Assembly (NCBI RefSeq): GCF_040802235.1
Contig: NC_133170.1
Span: 8,199,001-8,263,000, forward strand
Direction: 5' to 3'
Length of the DNA: 64,000 nt
DNA from: Manis javanica
Lineage: Eukaryota > Chordata > Mammalia > Pholidota > Manidae
The position numbers and the translations under genes were made by a program. Under the pieces are notes generated by a model. It saw nothing but the letters and a program-made list of their open reading frames with translations. It did not search any database and had not been told where the DNA came from. Of the stretch, positions 42,249 through 53,870 are shown in pieces. Every line of letters begins with the position of its first letter. Within the stretch, counting starts at the first letter, position 1.

Positions 42249-42464
42249 TTAGTGAGGTGGCGTGCTCGCAGTGCCTGGTTTGTGGGAGTCAAAATTTGGT
42301 AAATAACTTTCATCAAGCATGCGGATAATATCCTCTCTCTTCTCATTGACCTGTACTAAGTGAATGCAATTGTCTTTAAACCAATCACCTTGTCCAGGGT
42401 AATGGGCTTCACTAATTGGCACAAGCCTACCCATGGACTTGAGGGTTGGCTCCGTGCTACCAGA
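42249..42464 (-). other. 71-codon open frame of unknown origin, 5' of the GCSH copy
   Basis: On the minus strand the frame is open from just after a TGA near 42464 to a TAA at about 42249-42251. It has an ATG at 42434, the longest form being 61 codons from there. The peptide looks protein-like: it contains 'MGRLVPISEAHYPGQGDWFK' then 'DNCIHLVQVNEKREDIIRML' then 'DESYLPNFDSHK', mixed charge and aromatic residues, no low complexity. It ends a few bases before recognisable GCSH sequence, in the same orientation. I do not recognise the family. It may be an unrelated retrocopy, a terminal exon carried in a chimeric retrotranscript, or chance. Confidence 0.4.
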
Positions 42465-44090
42465 CTGTCAGTTCCAACTGACTGCAGTCCAGGAGGTTAT
42501 TAAATATGAAATGGTGTTACAGAAAAAACATTGTATGAGAATAACCTGAAAAAATGGAGGCTTGAAATAAAATAGGCTGGAGAAACTACAGCCTCTTCTC
42601 CATATGCATGCTACAAACACACTGAACATGTGGATAAGGGTGACTCTGAGGACTGAGACATCCTCAGGGGTCAGAACGCAGAGGAAACTCAAGGCAAGAC
42701 ACACCAGGAGCTGAGAGCAGTGCAGCATGAGAGAGTACAGGTCCCAGACATGAGGTATGGGCCGAAGAAAGGGTCTCAGTCCATGCAAGGAGGAAAGCTG
42801 GGAGCCTCGAAGTCCCAACCATTTAAGGAAAAAGGACCCAAACAACTCCACCTACAGACCTGAGAACAGGAAACAACAGGATGCTTATCATCCACCTGGA
42901 AATGGGCATAGGAAATAGTCACCCCTAGTTATCAGCAATCCAGGCTGGAAAATGGGTCAGAAGTTAAAACCTTGGGGTTGTGGGGAGGTCTTTGGAAGAA
43001 TGAAGTTTAAAACCATCCTAAAAGGAACAGATTCATAGCATAGGGCACATAAGACTTTCACAGAAGGAGAAAAAACAGTGATGAGGAGTTAAAAGTCCAA
43101 GTTTAAATAGCACCCAAGGAAAGGTACCACTTTGAAGGAACATCCCCAGAGTCAGCAATGATAGTAAGAAAAACAAGGCTGGATTTTCTACAGGACAGAG
43201 CCCGGATATTTACGGCCAAGAGCTGAGGTGGGAATACTTGGAAGCCGGACCCGTGTGGTATGAAGTTGGTGACCCAGAGGCTTGGAGCAATGGCTGGGTA
43301 GCTGGGTGGGAGTCACCAAACCAGAGTCGCAGAGACTCCTGGCCAAGGACACAGAATTTCCCTAAAGCCGGCCACATTCCTGTAGCACCAGAGATAGGGG
43401 GATACTGATTTTCAAAAGAGCAAAGAGAGAGAAAGCTGAGTCTGAGACACCTGCTAGGAGCCAAAATAATGGAAGTGTGTGAGACTGTCCCTGAACTGCG
43501 GAATCACATGGCTGACGATGATTTGGAGAGTTGCTCAGAATTGGCTCAGAATAGGACTCTGAAAGATGAAAATAAGCATATTTCAGGAACAGGATTGCCA
43601 AAAAATGAGAAGTTAAGCAATCGTAGTGAATGCCTGTCAACAGAAACAGGATACAAAACATGTAGATATGAAAAGACCGATGATACTAGAATTGGCGGAG
43701 AGAGGAGGCAGAAAAACTATGTATGAAAGCATTTCCCATATCACAATAAAGTGCATTCACAATGACAAGTATATCAATTTTATCAAGCATGAACTCATAC
43801 TTTCAAAACAAACCGGGATTCTAGGAATTAAAAACTATGGTGTATATGTTTCAAGAGACAATATAAGAAGTTAAGAAAAGACAGAATACTCTATGTAAGT
43901 AAACTCATTAGAGAAGTGTGCTTTTCTCAGGGGAGGAGAGGTCCTCACGTGTGCTTAGATTTGTCCAGCTGCTCTCTCTCTAGTAATTCACTTCAGGAAG
44001 GCGTAGGAAACATTTATTAATTTGTTTTGCTTTTCATGTTCTCTCATCTAGTTTTACCAGTAGTAAGACTGATCTTTGAATCCCTAATCT
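42465..44090. other. unrecognised sequence, possibly old L1 5' part
   Basis: A-rich on the plus strand, with GAGAA/CAGAA-rich text from about 42560 to 43900 that is reminiscent of an L1M 5' UTR or ORF1 region, but without a diagnostic landmark. Plus-strand frames at 43469-43726 (85 codons) and 43626-43874 (82 codons) are rich in E, K, N and R, as in L1 ORF1, without a motif to confirm it. Confidence 0.3.
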
Positions 44091-44094
44091 GACT

Positions 44095-45015
44095 CTTGAA
44101 CCTATCTTTTAGTTTAGCTTTTCATATTTTGAAATACTTTGAATTTTTTTTAATGTTTTATTTTGAAAACTTCTAACCTAGAAAAATCCTGCAGGAATAA
44201 GGCAATGAATACCCATCTACTTTTCATCTAGAGTCAGCACTTAACAGTTTGTCACATGTACTTTATCTGTCTTCATAACTATGTGCATATTAATGTAATT
44301 ATGCTACTTCTCAGAACCATTTGAAAGTAAGTTGATAGCATGAACCATCACTCCTAAATATTTCAGTATATGTACACTAAGAACAAAGACTTTCTCCTAT
44401 ATAATCATAATACTATTCTTGAATTTAAGAAATTTGGCATTGACACAATATTGTTACCTGACCCACAGTCCCATATTCAGATTTTACTAATTGCTCCAGA
44501 AATGTCCTTTATAACGATTGTTTTTTCCCAGCCCAGGTTCCTGTCTGGGATTCACACTGCATTTGTGTCCGTAGTCTCCTTTGATCTGAAACCATTCCTC
44601 AGCCTTTTTTTAGATTTCATAATGCTGACATTATTGAAGAATATAGTTCAGTCTTTTCCGGAATGCCTTCCTTACTTGGGTTATATGATTGTTTTTTCAT
44701 GATTAGACTTAGGTTTGTGTCTTTGTCAGGAATATCATGTCGATGATCAGTGGTTCTCAGTTTATCACATCTGGAGGCACATGATGTCAGTGTGTCCCAT
44801 TCAAGATGATGTTGATGTCAATCACTTGGTTAATGTGATTTTGCCACAATAAAGGAGCCATGTTTCCTTTTGTAATTAACATGCAATCTCTATGTGGATA
44901 GGCTGGTCCTGTTCAGCAACCAACTGGGATGCAGTGATTGCAGCTTCCACTGATGATTCTTTCCTAACTCAATTATCGCCATGTTGTTGGCCAAATGTTT
45001 TGTGTCTTTTTATTT
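44095..45015 (-). mobile_element. ancient L1-type LINE 3' part, antisense
   Basis: Read antisense: 'GAGTCAGCACTTAACAGTTTGTCACATGTACTTTATCTGTC', 'CTTCTCAGAACCATTTGAAAGTAAGTTGATAGCATGAACCATCACTCCTAAATATTTCAG', 'GGCATTGACACAATATTGTTACCTGACCCACAGTCC', and 'TCATGATTAGACTTAGGTTTGTGTCTTTG'. These are in the order of a common mammalian LINE-derived repeat I associate with old L1 3' regions. Subfamily not determined. Confidence 0.65.
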
Positions 45016-45955
45016 TAACTACATCAGAATCTGGAAAGACAAGGAATCTGATTATCTCAAACACGGCGCATTGTAAATCAGCCCGGAAACCTTGAGAAAT
45101 CAGCATAGAGGGTAGAAGAGTGAGAACACGTGTCTGGGAGTGGCCTGGGTGGAAGGATGGCTTCAAACATAGGCCTTGCCAATCTGAATCGGTGGCCTGT
45201 GGCAGTTTCTACTGTGGCTGGGGTTTGCAGGCATGTGATTGGTTCTAAAAAGCATTGCAAGTTTTGGACGATCAACCCCAATTTTTACTGGTGTCTTCAA
45301 GTGTGGAGCCTTATCTGGCTCTAGTAAATAAAGGGGTTCTGTGTAAGGATTAAAGTAATTAGAACCTTCCATTGAGTGAGTAGATTTTGGACTCAGGAAG
45401 AGATTGAGATTTCTTCTCCTCAGTCAGAAAAGACTCAGCTCTGATTTTATCTTGTGAGGATTTCAAAAAATGGGGAGAGAAAACACCCTTGCAGAGCTTG
45501 AACGTGGTCACCTTTATGGCATTTCTGCGGGGGGCTGCGCGGGCCCTGAGCTGGAGCATGCATGCTCTCACCTCTTCTGTTCCTTACTTGTGGTGTGCTG
45601 AGTATGAAGGTGTGAGACTGTAACTGATTTTTCCTTTTAATCCCCCACCCTATTTATCTAGTTTCTAGGTGGACAGACAATATGATAATAAAGAATAATC
45701 ATTTTGTTTTCAGCTTTGTGAATCAAGCAGCAGTCTGCACCAATTCTGTAGAGAGACAGGCCTTTGGGGAAGTTCTGGTTCTGCCGCAAAGGGTGATGGG
45801 TAGTGGAAAGTGAGCTGTCGACTGTCACAGGGAAGTCATGTTTTGTTTACTTGATGAAGATTAGAAGCTGAAAAAGTGAGGTGTGGGGATAAGTACATGG
45901 CCTGGGTCTCTGCTTCTCATTGGGATTTTTAGGGAGACTCCAGCAGCAGCAGGAA
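45016..45955. other. unrecognised sequence, no gene
   Basis: A short GC-rich patch at about 45525-45560 (GCGGGGGGCTGCGCGGGCCC) inside one of several small minus frames. No CpG island of useful length, no exon. Confidence 0.4.
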
Positions 45956-45959
45956 GAGC

Positions 45960-46455
45960 AATACACATGAGCTTACAGAAAATATTAACTGAGAATCTAC
46001 TGTTTGCCAAGAACTGTTATGGGCAAAGGGGTACATTGGCAAACCAGACAAAGGATCTCTTTTCCAGACATTGAGAGAGACAGATAATAGGCAAGTGTGC
46101 AAATAAATGTATATGAGACAAAGAGTAATTTAAAGAAACAGAGGAGAGCAAACCTACCTCAAGACGCGATTATATAAAACAATGGCCACTTGAGGATGCC
46201 ACATCCCTCCAGGGGTATGAGAACAGGCAGACGAGGGCAAAGAGGACGACAGAGGAAGTTAGTCGCCAAAAACAAAGTCCTGCGGCTCAAGATACCCTGG
46301 AACAGAGAGAGAAGGGAGAGCTTTTAGGTATGGGATAGAAGAAGGAGATTCCAAGCCAAGACAAGACCAAGACATTAACAAAATGCTTTTAAGAAGTCAT
46401 TGGATTAGAAGTTTGTCAATTAGGCCTCAATAAAGCTGGAAAAAAGTTGTTGATT
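45960..46455 (+). repeat. old high-copy interspersed repeat, third piece
   Basis: 'ATTAACTGAGAATCTACTGTTTGCCAAGAACTGTTATGGGCAAAGGGGTACATTGGCAAACCAGACAAAGGATC' parallels the well-known 'TGCCAGGCACTGTTCTAGGCACTGGGGATACAGCAGTGAACAAAACAGACAAAGATCC' consensus. 'GACAGATAATAGGCAAGTG...AAATAAAT' follows. The end near 46455 ('CTCAATAAAGCTGGAAAAAAG') is A-rich. Family name not certain. Confidence 0.6.
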
Positions 46456-48070
46456 GGACTGATGCAAAGCATAAGAAACAATTGTGAAGTTTAAGCAGCC
46501 TTGTTACCCATTACGGTAAGATCTCAACAAAGCAAAGGTGGTAGCGATTACTGAAAATACGCAAAACCATTGCATATTTGACGCTGGTGAGTTGAGACCT
46601 GTTTGATCAGACCTGTACCCTCAAGCGCTCAACAAGCGTCCACTACCATATGTGACTGGCGTCCCTCATGTGTTGAAAGGTTGTAGCCTGTGTGCTTTGT
46701 TGAATATTGTTTCGCTATAGTAAGCATTTATTATGCTGTTTAGATTTTCTTGGCAAAGGGCTGGTGCTTTGATAATCATATATCTGATTTACATTTTAGA
46801 CTTCTAAAGAAGGGTTGGGGATTTGATTAATTCGATGCTGAACAGAATATCCGTTTTGATGACATACCCTAGGCTGGAGCTCTGTAAAGAACCCCAATTT
46901 TACCCAGATCTTTAAATGAAATCGTTCTGGATAAGACTGAGCAGAGGAAGAAATGGGGAATGTTTTTTTTTTTTCTTAAGTTTTTGTGCTTTAACATACA
47001 AGAGGAGGAAGATTTTATTTTTGGCTTTTTATTTTTTCGAATTTGAGGACATTTTAATATTGCTGGCACTGAACTGTTAGAGAGTAATTTATGAGGTCAT
47101 TTGGGTTCATTACATAACTCTTACTGAGTGGTAATGGACAATATGGCTGAGCATCATTTGCGACAGGAAAAAGATCAAGGATTTTTGGTCTCTAGAGAAG
47201 AGTGGCTTTGTGGATGCCTTACTCTATGCCCTGGTCTGATTCATTTCAGAGCAAAAGGAATATTATATATCTCAGGTCTCAGGATGGCCAGTAGAGGAGG
47301 GGTCACTGGGCTGGAGGGAGGGTCACGTGGGAAGAAGGAGAGACGCAATACTGCTTGACAGGCTCTGGGACCTGGTCCCCTAGGGGGCCAGCCGTAGGCA
47401 GCAGGCTGGAATGCTTGGCCTACTAGATCACAGAACAAAAATCACAGAAGCACTAGGAGAAACATATGAATCACAACGGGAATTAATAAAGGGATTTCTG
47501 CTCTCATGGCAATTGTGGGAGGGAAGCTTTCCTGTTGTTCTCCACCGCACCCTCCCCACCGACTCTTCCCAAGCTTCATCGCTCAGGCATGGCCCAGGGT
47601 CTCCCTGGCTCCCTCTTTGTATCTGTGGCCCACAGCAGCCTGCATCCCCCTTTCCGCCCCATGGAAAGCCCTCTGGGATGGTCTTGGTGGGGAGAGGCTG
47701 GAGTTGGCAGTGTCCGTGCCTGAGGAAGTGTAGGCGAGTCCAACTCAGGCCAGAGAAGTTGGAGCCTGTTCTACTGTTGGGCACAAGCTTTGGCCTGCAG
47801 TGCAGCTGATACGAATACTTTGATCTCCTCTGATTCTTGTATCTATTTTCCAAGTTGCTTCAGAATCCAGAGGGGAGAAGGACTAAGAGGACTTCTCAAA
47901 TAGCACTAAGGACTTGTGTGTGGGTATGTTGGCAGGGGAGCGAGAGGAAGGGGGAGGGGGAGAGATCGTGTTGGAGAGAGACAAGAGGCACAGGTGTAGA
48001 ATGGGCTGACCACTGAGCAGCCCTACAAAAAGGGGAGCTATGCTCAGCACAGTGGGGGCCCTAACAGTGC
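46456..48070. other. unrecognised sequence, no gene
   Basis: A T-run at 46962-46974. GC-rich overlapping open frames on both strands at 47411-47853 (132 codons plus, 141 codons minus) have no domain and no supporting signal. Confidence 0.4.
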
Positions 48071-48074
48071 CTGC

Positions 48075-48175
48075 AGGATTACAGGTGTCAGACATGGTGC
48101 CAGGGCTTTCCACGGACTGTTTTATTTAACACTCACAGAAGTCCAGGACAAAGGACACTACTATCTCCAAGGAGA
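48075..48175 (-). repeat. MIR-like fragment, antisense, weak
   Basis: 'GGTGTCAGACATGGTGCCAGGGCTTTCCACGGACTGTTTTATTTAACACTCACA' resembles an antisense MIR 3' half. Confidence 0.5.
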
Positions 48176-48439
48176 GTGGTCAGGCTTTAGAAGGGATGAA
48201 TTATTAGCAGCATTCAAATGTTTTTGACTATTGCCCACATAGGAAATGTATTATTCATTGTGACCTTATGCTCTAATGTTTATATATTTGATTGACAGAA
48301 AAGTGACCATTACCAAAGTAGTAGTTCCCATTACTACCTGCAATGGAATTAGATCTTTTTTTTGTTTTATTTTAAACCATCTGGTTAAAACAACTCAAAT
48401 ATTTTTAAGATCCATTAATTATGCACAATGTGTAATCAG

Positions 48440-48590
48440 AAAAAAACAACTAAGTAAAGCCAAGGCACACAGATTCAAATCCTATTTTGATCACTATTTG
48501 CTGAAATGACCTTGAACGAATCACCTCTTAGAGCCTCAGATTCCTCACCTATAAAGTGGGATTAATCCCTGTCTCTGAGTTTGGCCAGTG
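48440..48590 (+). repeat. MIR SINE, sense, partial
   Basis: 'CACACAGATTCAAATCCTATTTTGATCACTATTTGCTGAAATGACCTTGAACGAATCACCTCTTAGAGCCTCAGATTCCTCACCTATAAAGTGGGATTAATCC' is the MIR core. Confidence 0.85.
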
Positions 48591-49058
48591 AAAAAGGTAA
48601 TGAGCGGCAGAGAGCTGAACCTGAGTTTTTGGTGATTTTGTGGGATTATCTGAGTTTTCCCGCAGCTTGTCGAGCTTTGTCATGGAAAAGAAAGTTCATG
48701 CATTTAATGCTTATATTAGAAAAGAGGAAAAGCTTTCACTCAAAAATCACGTCTATCTTGAGAATCTTGGGGATGTCGGATGGTGTTCAGCTGAAGAAAT
48801 GAGGTGGACCTGCAGATCCCCAGAGCTTCCTACTGCGCAGCCCTCTCTTTCTTGCTCCCTGCCCTGCACACCTGGACACTCCCAGCTCCGCCCCTTCCCG
48901 CCTTCTCCTCTCCCTGTGCGGGGGCCTGGATCGCCGTGTTGTTTCCCCTCTCTCAGAGATCACCGCACTGCTGATACCCAATGTCTGAAATTCACTGTTT
49001 GTTATATTTTATCTGTTTCTTAAAAGGAGTTTTAGGTTGGAGGGTAAATATGGTTCTT
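48591..49058. other. unrecognised sequence, no gene
   Basis: GC-richer, pyrimidine-rich patch at about 48835-48955. A 127-codon plus frame (48640-49023) has no domain. Confidence 0.4.
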
Positions 49059-49059
49059 T

Positions 49060-49345
49060 GAAAAAGAACATGAAGATACTGTTAATTTTTAATAGAGAAA
49101 GGTTGTTCGATTTCAAAATACAGTACTACTTGGTGGGTGGGGGGGGTACTTTGAAAAGTGCTGATTCTTGGCCACTAGCCTATAGATATCTACTTAATCT
49201 GACTTTGTGGTAAGATTTAGGCATTTGCATTTTGACATACTTTCCTGAAGATTCTGCTAGAAATTGTCAAAGGATGAACATTAAAGAAACATCTGGATAA
49301 AAAATTTGAAGGGAAGTTGGACAGAAAAGTTAGAATCTCCTTGTG
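49060..49345 (-). repeat. diverged MER5-like (hAT) sequence, copy 1
   Basis: 'GTGCTGATTCTTGGCC...ATCTACTTAATCTGACTTTGTGGTAAGATTTAGGCATTTGCATTTTGACATACTTTCCTGAAGATTCTGCTAG' resembles an antisense MER5-type hAT element ('...AGACCTACTGAATCAGAATCTCTG...GGAATCTGCATTTTAACAAGC...'). The same text, including its flanks (about 49075-49110 and 49245-49325), is found again at 50300-50990. Confidence 0.6.
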
Positions 49346-50299
49346 GAACTTTTAATGTAAATAATGAGGTGCTATTTTACACTTTCATAGCATCTTAGAG
49401 AAGTTTTATAGGGCTAGTCTATCAGCTTTCCAAATTAAGGCCAATATTTCCCAAAGGTAGATTCTTTAACTATAGGTGACAAGAAACCTATATACAAATG
49501 AAACTTCACATGAAGCTGCTCATTAAATTAAGAAGGTTGATAGTGGAATTTTTATTGCATTTTAGTACTTAACATTTGAAAGTGGCATTTTTTATTACAT
49601 TTTATTACTTAACCTTTGATTGCTTAACATTTTTCTCTCCTCTGTCGGTGTCTTTATTTGTCAAGATGTAATTTTTTGTGGGGCTTCATGTAAAAAAATG
49701 CAAGAACAATACGGGTGCCTTAAATTCTTCTTTTGTTAGATTTTTTATGTATTTAATTTTACCCCTCTGTTACCAGTGCTTCTAAGAAGGAAAAACATTA
49801 AAACTCTCTTTCTGATGAAAACATTAAAAACGAAATATTTTCAGTATTAATTCATGATCAATTATAAGAATTATTAACCTGAGTCAAAATGGTTATGAAA
49901 TAATTAAAATATACAGATTACACTTTGTTTCATGGTTCATGCCATTGAATGGGAGACTCGCTTCAATGAAATACAGTCAGGGATTATTAAGAAACTCAGA
50001 TAGATAGAGGCTCTGATGACTCAAATGAGATGTGTCTGCTGTAATTTGACTGCGTAACAGTTTTCTCTCCTCTGTCAGTGTCTTTATTTCAAAATAATTT
50101 TTACAAGAGTTGATAAATTCAGACAAAACTTGGGACATTCCAGAATTTATCCATAATCTTAAATTTGATTAATGGTTCAGTCTGCCACCTGGAAAGCGGA
50201 ACGGTTTCTGACTTATTTAGCTTTTCAAATGGAGATAACCATCACCATTTTCAATAACTTCTGCAGTTATGTAGAAGTCAGAGAGATATAGATTAATTC
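49346..50299. other. AT-rich interval between the two copies
   Basis: Contains TTTTATTGCATTTTAGTACTTAACATTTGA repeated in part at about 49590-49630. It also holds two matches to 'TTCTCTCCTCTGTCNGTGTCTTTATTT' (about 49633-49659 and 50062-50088). Otherwise unrecognised, no gene. Confidence 0.5.
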
Positions 50300-50990
50300 T
50301 CTATTAATTTTTAATAGGGACAAGGTTCCTCAACTTCAATATTAAGAACTATTTAGGGGGGCTTTGCAAAACACGGATTCCCTACAGAGATCTACTTAAT
50401 CTGACTTTCTGGTAAAAATTTGGGTATTTGCCATTTGCAACAACATGGATGGAGCTAGAAGGTATTATGCTCAGTGAAATAAGCCAGGTGGAGAAAGACA
50501 AGTACCAAGTGATTTCACTCATATGTGGAGTATAAGAACCAAGAAAAAAATGAAGGAACAAAACAGCAGCAGAATCACAGAACCCAAGAATGGACAAACA
50601 GGTACCAAAGGGAAAGGGACTGGGCAGGAGGGGTGGGAAGGGAGGGATAAGGGTGGGGAAGAAGAAAGGGGGCATTACGATTAGCATGTATAGTGTGTGG
50701 GGTGGCACGGGGAGGGCTGTGCAACACAGAGAAGACAAGTAGTGATTTTACAGCATCTTACTACACAGATAGACTGTGAAGGGGTATGTGGGGGGGACTT
50801 GGTGAAGGGGGGAGCCTAGTAAACATAATGTTCCTCATGTAATTGTAGATGAATGATACAAAAAAAAATTTGGGTATTTGCATTTTGACATACTTTCCTG
50901 AAGATTCTACTAGAAATTGTCAAAGGATTAAAATTTAAGAAACATCTGGATAAGAAATTTAAAAGGAAGTTGCATAGAAATGTCCAATGT
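50300..50990 (-). repeat. diverged MER5-like (hAT) sequence, copy 2, interrupted by L1
   Basis: 'TTAATTTTTAATAGGGACAAGGTT', 'GAGATCTACTTAATCTGACTTTCTGGTAAAAATTTGGGTATTTG' and, beyond the L1, 'CATTTTGACATACTTTCCTGAAGATTCTACTAGAAATTGTCAAAGGAT...AAACATCTGGATAAGAAATTT' repeat copy 1 at roughly 85-90% by eye. Because the similarity extends past the MER5-like core, the pair looks like a local segmental duplication rather than two insertions. Confidence 0.75.
50432..50863 (+). mobile_element. 5'-truncated L1, 3' end only, sense
   Basis: About 430 bp, starting in the 3' UTR/ORF2 end text 'CCATTTGCAACAACATGGATGGAGC' and ending 'CATGTAATTGTAGATGAATGATACA' plus an A-run. It is flanked by an 18-bp target duplication AAAAATTTGGGTATTTGC (50414-50431 and 50864-50881, sharing the A-tail). 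It belongs to the same young L1 type as 28065-34019, and keeps about 60 bp of 3' UTR that the full-length copy has lost. Confidence 0.95.
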
Positions 50991-52402
50991 CAATTCTGTA
51001 ATTTGTGGCACCATCAGTATTTCAAATAGCACTGTGATTTTTCTTCTGCTCAGATGAAACATGGTCTTTCATCTTGCTTACCAAATTTTATGTACTACAA
51101 ACTAATCAGTTTGACAACTTAAAAAAAAAATTGACCAAGTGTGGTAAACTTCCCAGTGTTATTGAATTTTATGAGTTGAATCTATGACTCATGATATATT
51201 GTTGATTTAAAACTCCAATCAATATAATTTGTCAAAAGCTTGTCATTTATATTTTTGAAGATACTTGGATTAAATTTGATATATGAGTAGAGTGTCTAGA
51301 TTATAAAAGCAAATACCATAAGGGAAAAGGATATTCTACAAATACTACCTAGCTCTAGGCAAAAATTATTAGTAATGAACCTCATAAAACAACCTATCAT
51401 TTCTCAGAAGACCTCTGTGATGCAGATTAATCTTGGCATCAGAGATCTCCAGAAGTCCAAAAGACCTCAAAGGAGATGATGGAAAATCACCCACGTGATC
51501 TTTGGATTTCTTGTGTGTGACATCTGTGGAAAAGCAGCTTGGACTTCAGGGGCTTTTAATTCATTTCTTTTGAAGGAGTCTATTCTCTGTCCAGCTAGGT
51601 TGGAACTAACATTGATTCCACATCAATTTCTCTGTAGCTTCACCACTTCTGCATTGGGATCACAAAGAACTAGTCTCACGTCTTTTCCACAGGAAAGTCC
51701 TTCTCATAAGAAGGCGGCAGTCCCCATAAGAATTCTCTTTGCAAGAGAAAACATTCTCAAGTCTTCAACTGCTTCCACTTATCATGGTTTCCCCATCCTG
51801 GCTGCTCTCTTTTGAATGGGATGAAATATTTTGAAAAGAGAAACTTTTACTATAAATATCTCACAGATAATGGTCAAACATTTGTTGTATGAGTGAATGA
51901 ATAAATGAATCAAATAAAATTTAGTACTGGAGAAAACTGAAATATAAAATAAGGCAAATGACTTGGTCTATATATTGAATATTAGTGCTAATTTCAGAAA
52001 AAGCCATGACTGTGTTTCAATTTTTTTTTTTTTTTGGTGTCTGGGAAGACTGAGGGGAAGCTATGGACAAATATTAATTTTAAGTAACATCTGTGTTATA
52101 AAGTTATAATTTCTAAATACCTTCCATGTTCAAACCTGGCTTTTTGACTTAGCAACTATTTGGATATTTACAATCCAAACACTTATAAATATTTTCAAAA
52201 TGATTAAACGTTTACAGCCATGTTTCAAACTTATTAACCCCCCTTCCAAAGTTAATACACACATAAGACTGTTTATCGTGGCATTACTGTGTTCCTCCAA
52301 CAAATGCACAGGGCTTTGTGTTTCAAGAGTTATTAGATCCTTTCCATCCCCAATCCTTTCCGTACTGCCGCCTGAATATTGAGGAAGGGAAGGAGCTAAT
52401 TC
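50991..52402. other. unrecognised AT-rich sequence; possible L2 tail
   Basis: 'GATAATGGTCAAACATTTGTTGTATGAGTGAATGAATAAATGAA' at about 51865-51910 looks like an L2 3' end. A T-run at 52021-52036. Frames of 106 and 116 codons at 51495-51815 (+) and 52130-52480 (-) lack domains. Confidence 0.4.
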
Positions 52403-52407
52403 TCTGG

Positions 52408-52600
52408 AGCAGTGCCGTTCAACAGAACTTTCTGTGATGATGGAAATGCGCGACATCTGCACATCTAATGTGGGAGCCACTAGCCGCGTGCGCTGTCGAG
52501 CACTTGAAGTGTGGTTTGGTGCGACAGAGGAACTGAATTGTCATTTATAAGTTTAAATACATTTACACAGCCATATGTGACTTTATCCACAACTGGATAA
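52408..52600. mobile_element. hAT-Charlie type MITE fragment
   Basis: 'GTGCCGTTCAACAGAACTTTCTGTGATGATGGAAATG', 'TCTAATGTGGGAGCCACTAGCCGCGTGCG' and 'GAGCACTTGAAGTGTGGTTTGGTGCGACAGAGGAACTGAATT' match a common mammalian MITE ('CCAATAGAACTTTCTGCGATGATGG...AGCCACTAGCCACATGTGGCTATTGAGCACTTGAAATGTGG'). Family name not certain. The GCG-rich CpGs have partly survived. Confidence 0.75.
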
Positions 52601-53450
52601 AGCTACTCTAGTTGATGGATTCAGACACCGTTGCCTCTTAAACACATTGTTCCATGATTTATCCACCATGTTTGAATGTTTCCCTCCCAGGCTGTGTTTT
52701 TCTCCCAGTTTCTGTCATTGTGCAAAACGGCCATTATAAACCATGGTGTCTAAATAACTTTTTCATTTTACTAATGGTCTTATTTACTTATTGCTGATTT
52801 CTTATGCATTTATCTATTTTGTGTTGTGATGTTTCCTTTAACACTTTGAAAATAAAACTCTTGTGCAGTATCTTAAACCCAGGATATGGCTGTAGGTTCA
52901 TAAATAGTAAAGTGGGTTATTTTCAAAGGGGGAGGAGGAAAACGGGAAGAGAAGGAATTATTTATTTTTCAAAATTAAAAGGCCACATAAGTAATAAAGA
53001 TCACTTTGAATTTCAAAACATTGTCTTAAAACAAAATCAAACAATGGGGGTATCTCAAATATCAAATCCTGGAATATAAGTAATATTTGCCATTGATTCA
53101 AGGTTGAGTTATGCTACTTTGCAAATAAACATTTAACATATAAAATTCTGAACAGAAGAGAGGAATGGGAATCTTTAGCTCTCTTGTGAGTGTCCCAAAG
53201 ACAATTACAAAGACTGTTTTTATAGAGTCCATACTACAGATTTTTAAAAAATCCCCGCAAATCTCAGCCTTGGAGATATCACGAGGAGAGTGTCCCCTGG
53301 CAGTTCTGGGCATTTTCAAAGGCTTGCTGCTCTTTCTGGTGGAATTGTTTAGCTGGTGTCCTAGTGGGTAGTTTAACTTTAGACATCAGTCTGGAATTAT
53401 CAGACATGGAGTGGGAAGACCAAGAGCTAATGTTCAGTTGCTTAAAGACT
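52601..53450. other. unrecognised sequence, no gene
   Basis: AT-rich with AATAAA-like motifs (52849). Overlapping 68-111-codon frames at 53098-53699 have no domain. Confidence 0.4.
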
Positions 53451-53454
53451 TCAC

Positions 53455-53870
53455 TTCACAAACCCACGTCCCATTCCCATCCTTGGGGCTTTGTTTGTGA
53501 TATTTCTTCTTTAAAGAATATCCATCTTACGTTGAAAGCCAAGCTCAAATGTCCCCATGGATGTGAAGGCTTCTCTAATTATGTGAATTACAGCAATCCC
53601 TTTCTCATTTCCATAATGTTTGGTTGTACTATTCATGATCCTTCCCACACACCGATGTCCACAAGGGTCCTTGTAAAGAACATGGAATCGTTTCCTTAGT
53701 CCAAACTTCCTCAGGTGAGATTTTGTTTTGTTTTTAGGTAAATGAAGAGGAGAGCAAGTGAGTTAGAGAATGCCTCTTTTCTGCTAGGGATGCAAGCGAA
53801 TCCCAACCAAAGCCCCCCAGGAGAATACCTGACACAGTAGACCCTGAGGAAATGTTTGTTATATAAACGG
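53455..53870 (+). repeat. L2 LINE 3' part, sense, interrupted
   Basis: 'AAGCCAAGCTCAAATGTCCCCATGGATGTGAAGGCTTCTCTAATTA' is the L2 'CCAGCTCAAATGCCACCTCCTCCATGAAGCCTTCCCTGA' region. Further on, 'CCTGACACAGTAGACCCTGAGGAAATGTTTGTTATATAA' is its 3' terminus. The middle holds about 110 bp of unplaced sequence. Confidence 0.65.

Noticed and set aside
45525..45560. GC-rich CGCGGG patch as a CpG island promoter
   Set aside because: Only about 35 bp; far too short, with no supporting first exon.
47411..47853. 132-codon plus and 141-codon minus frames
   Set aside because: Mutually overlapping in a GC-rich segment, no recognisable family, no CpG island or splice signals.
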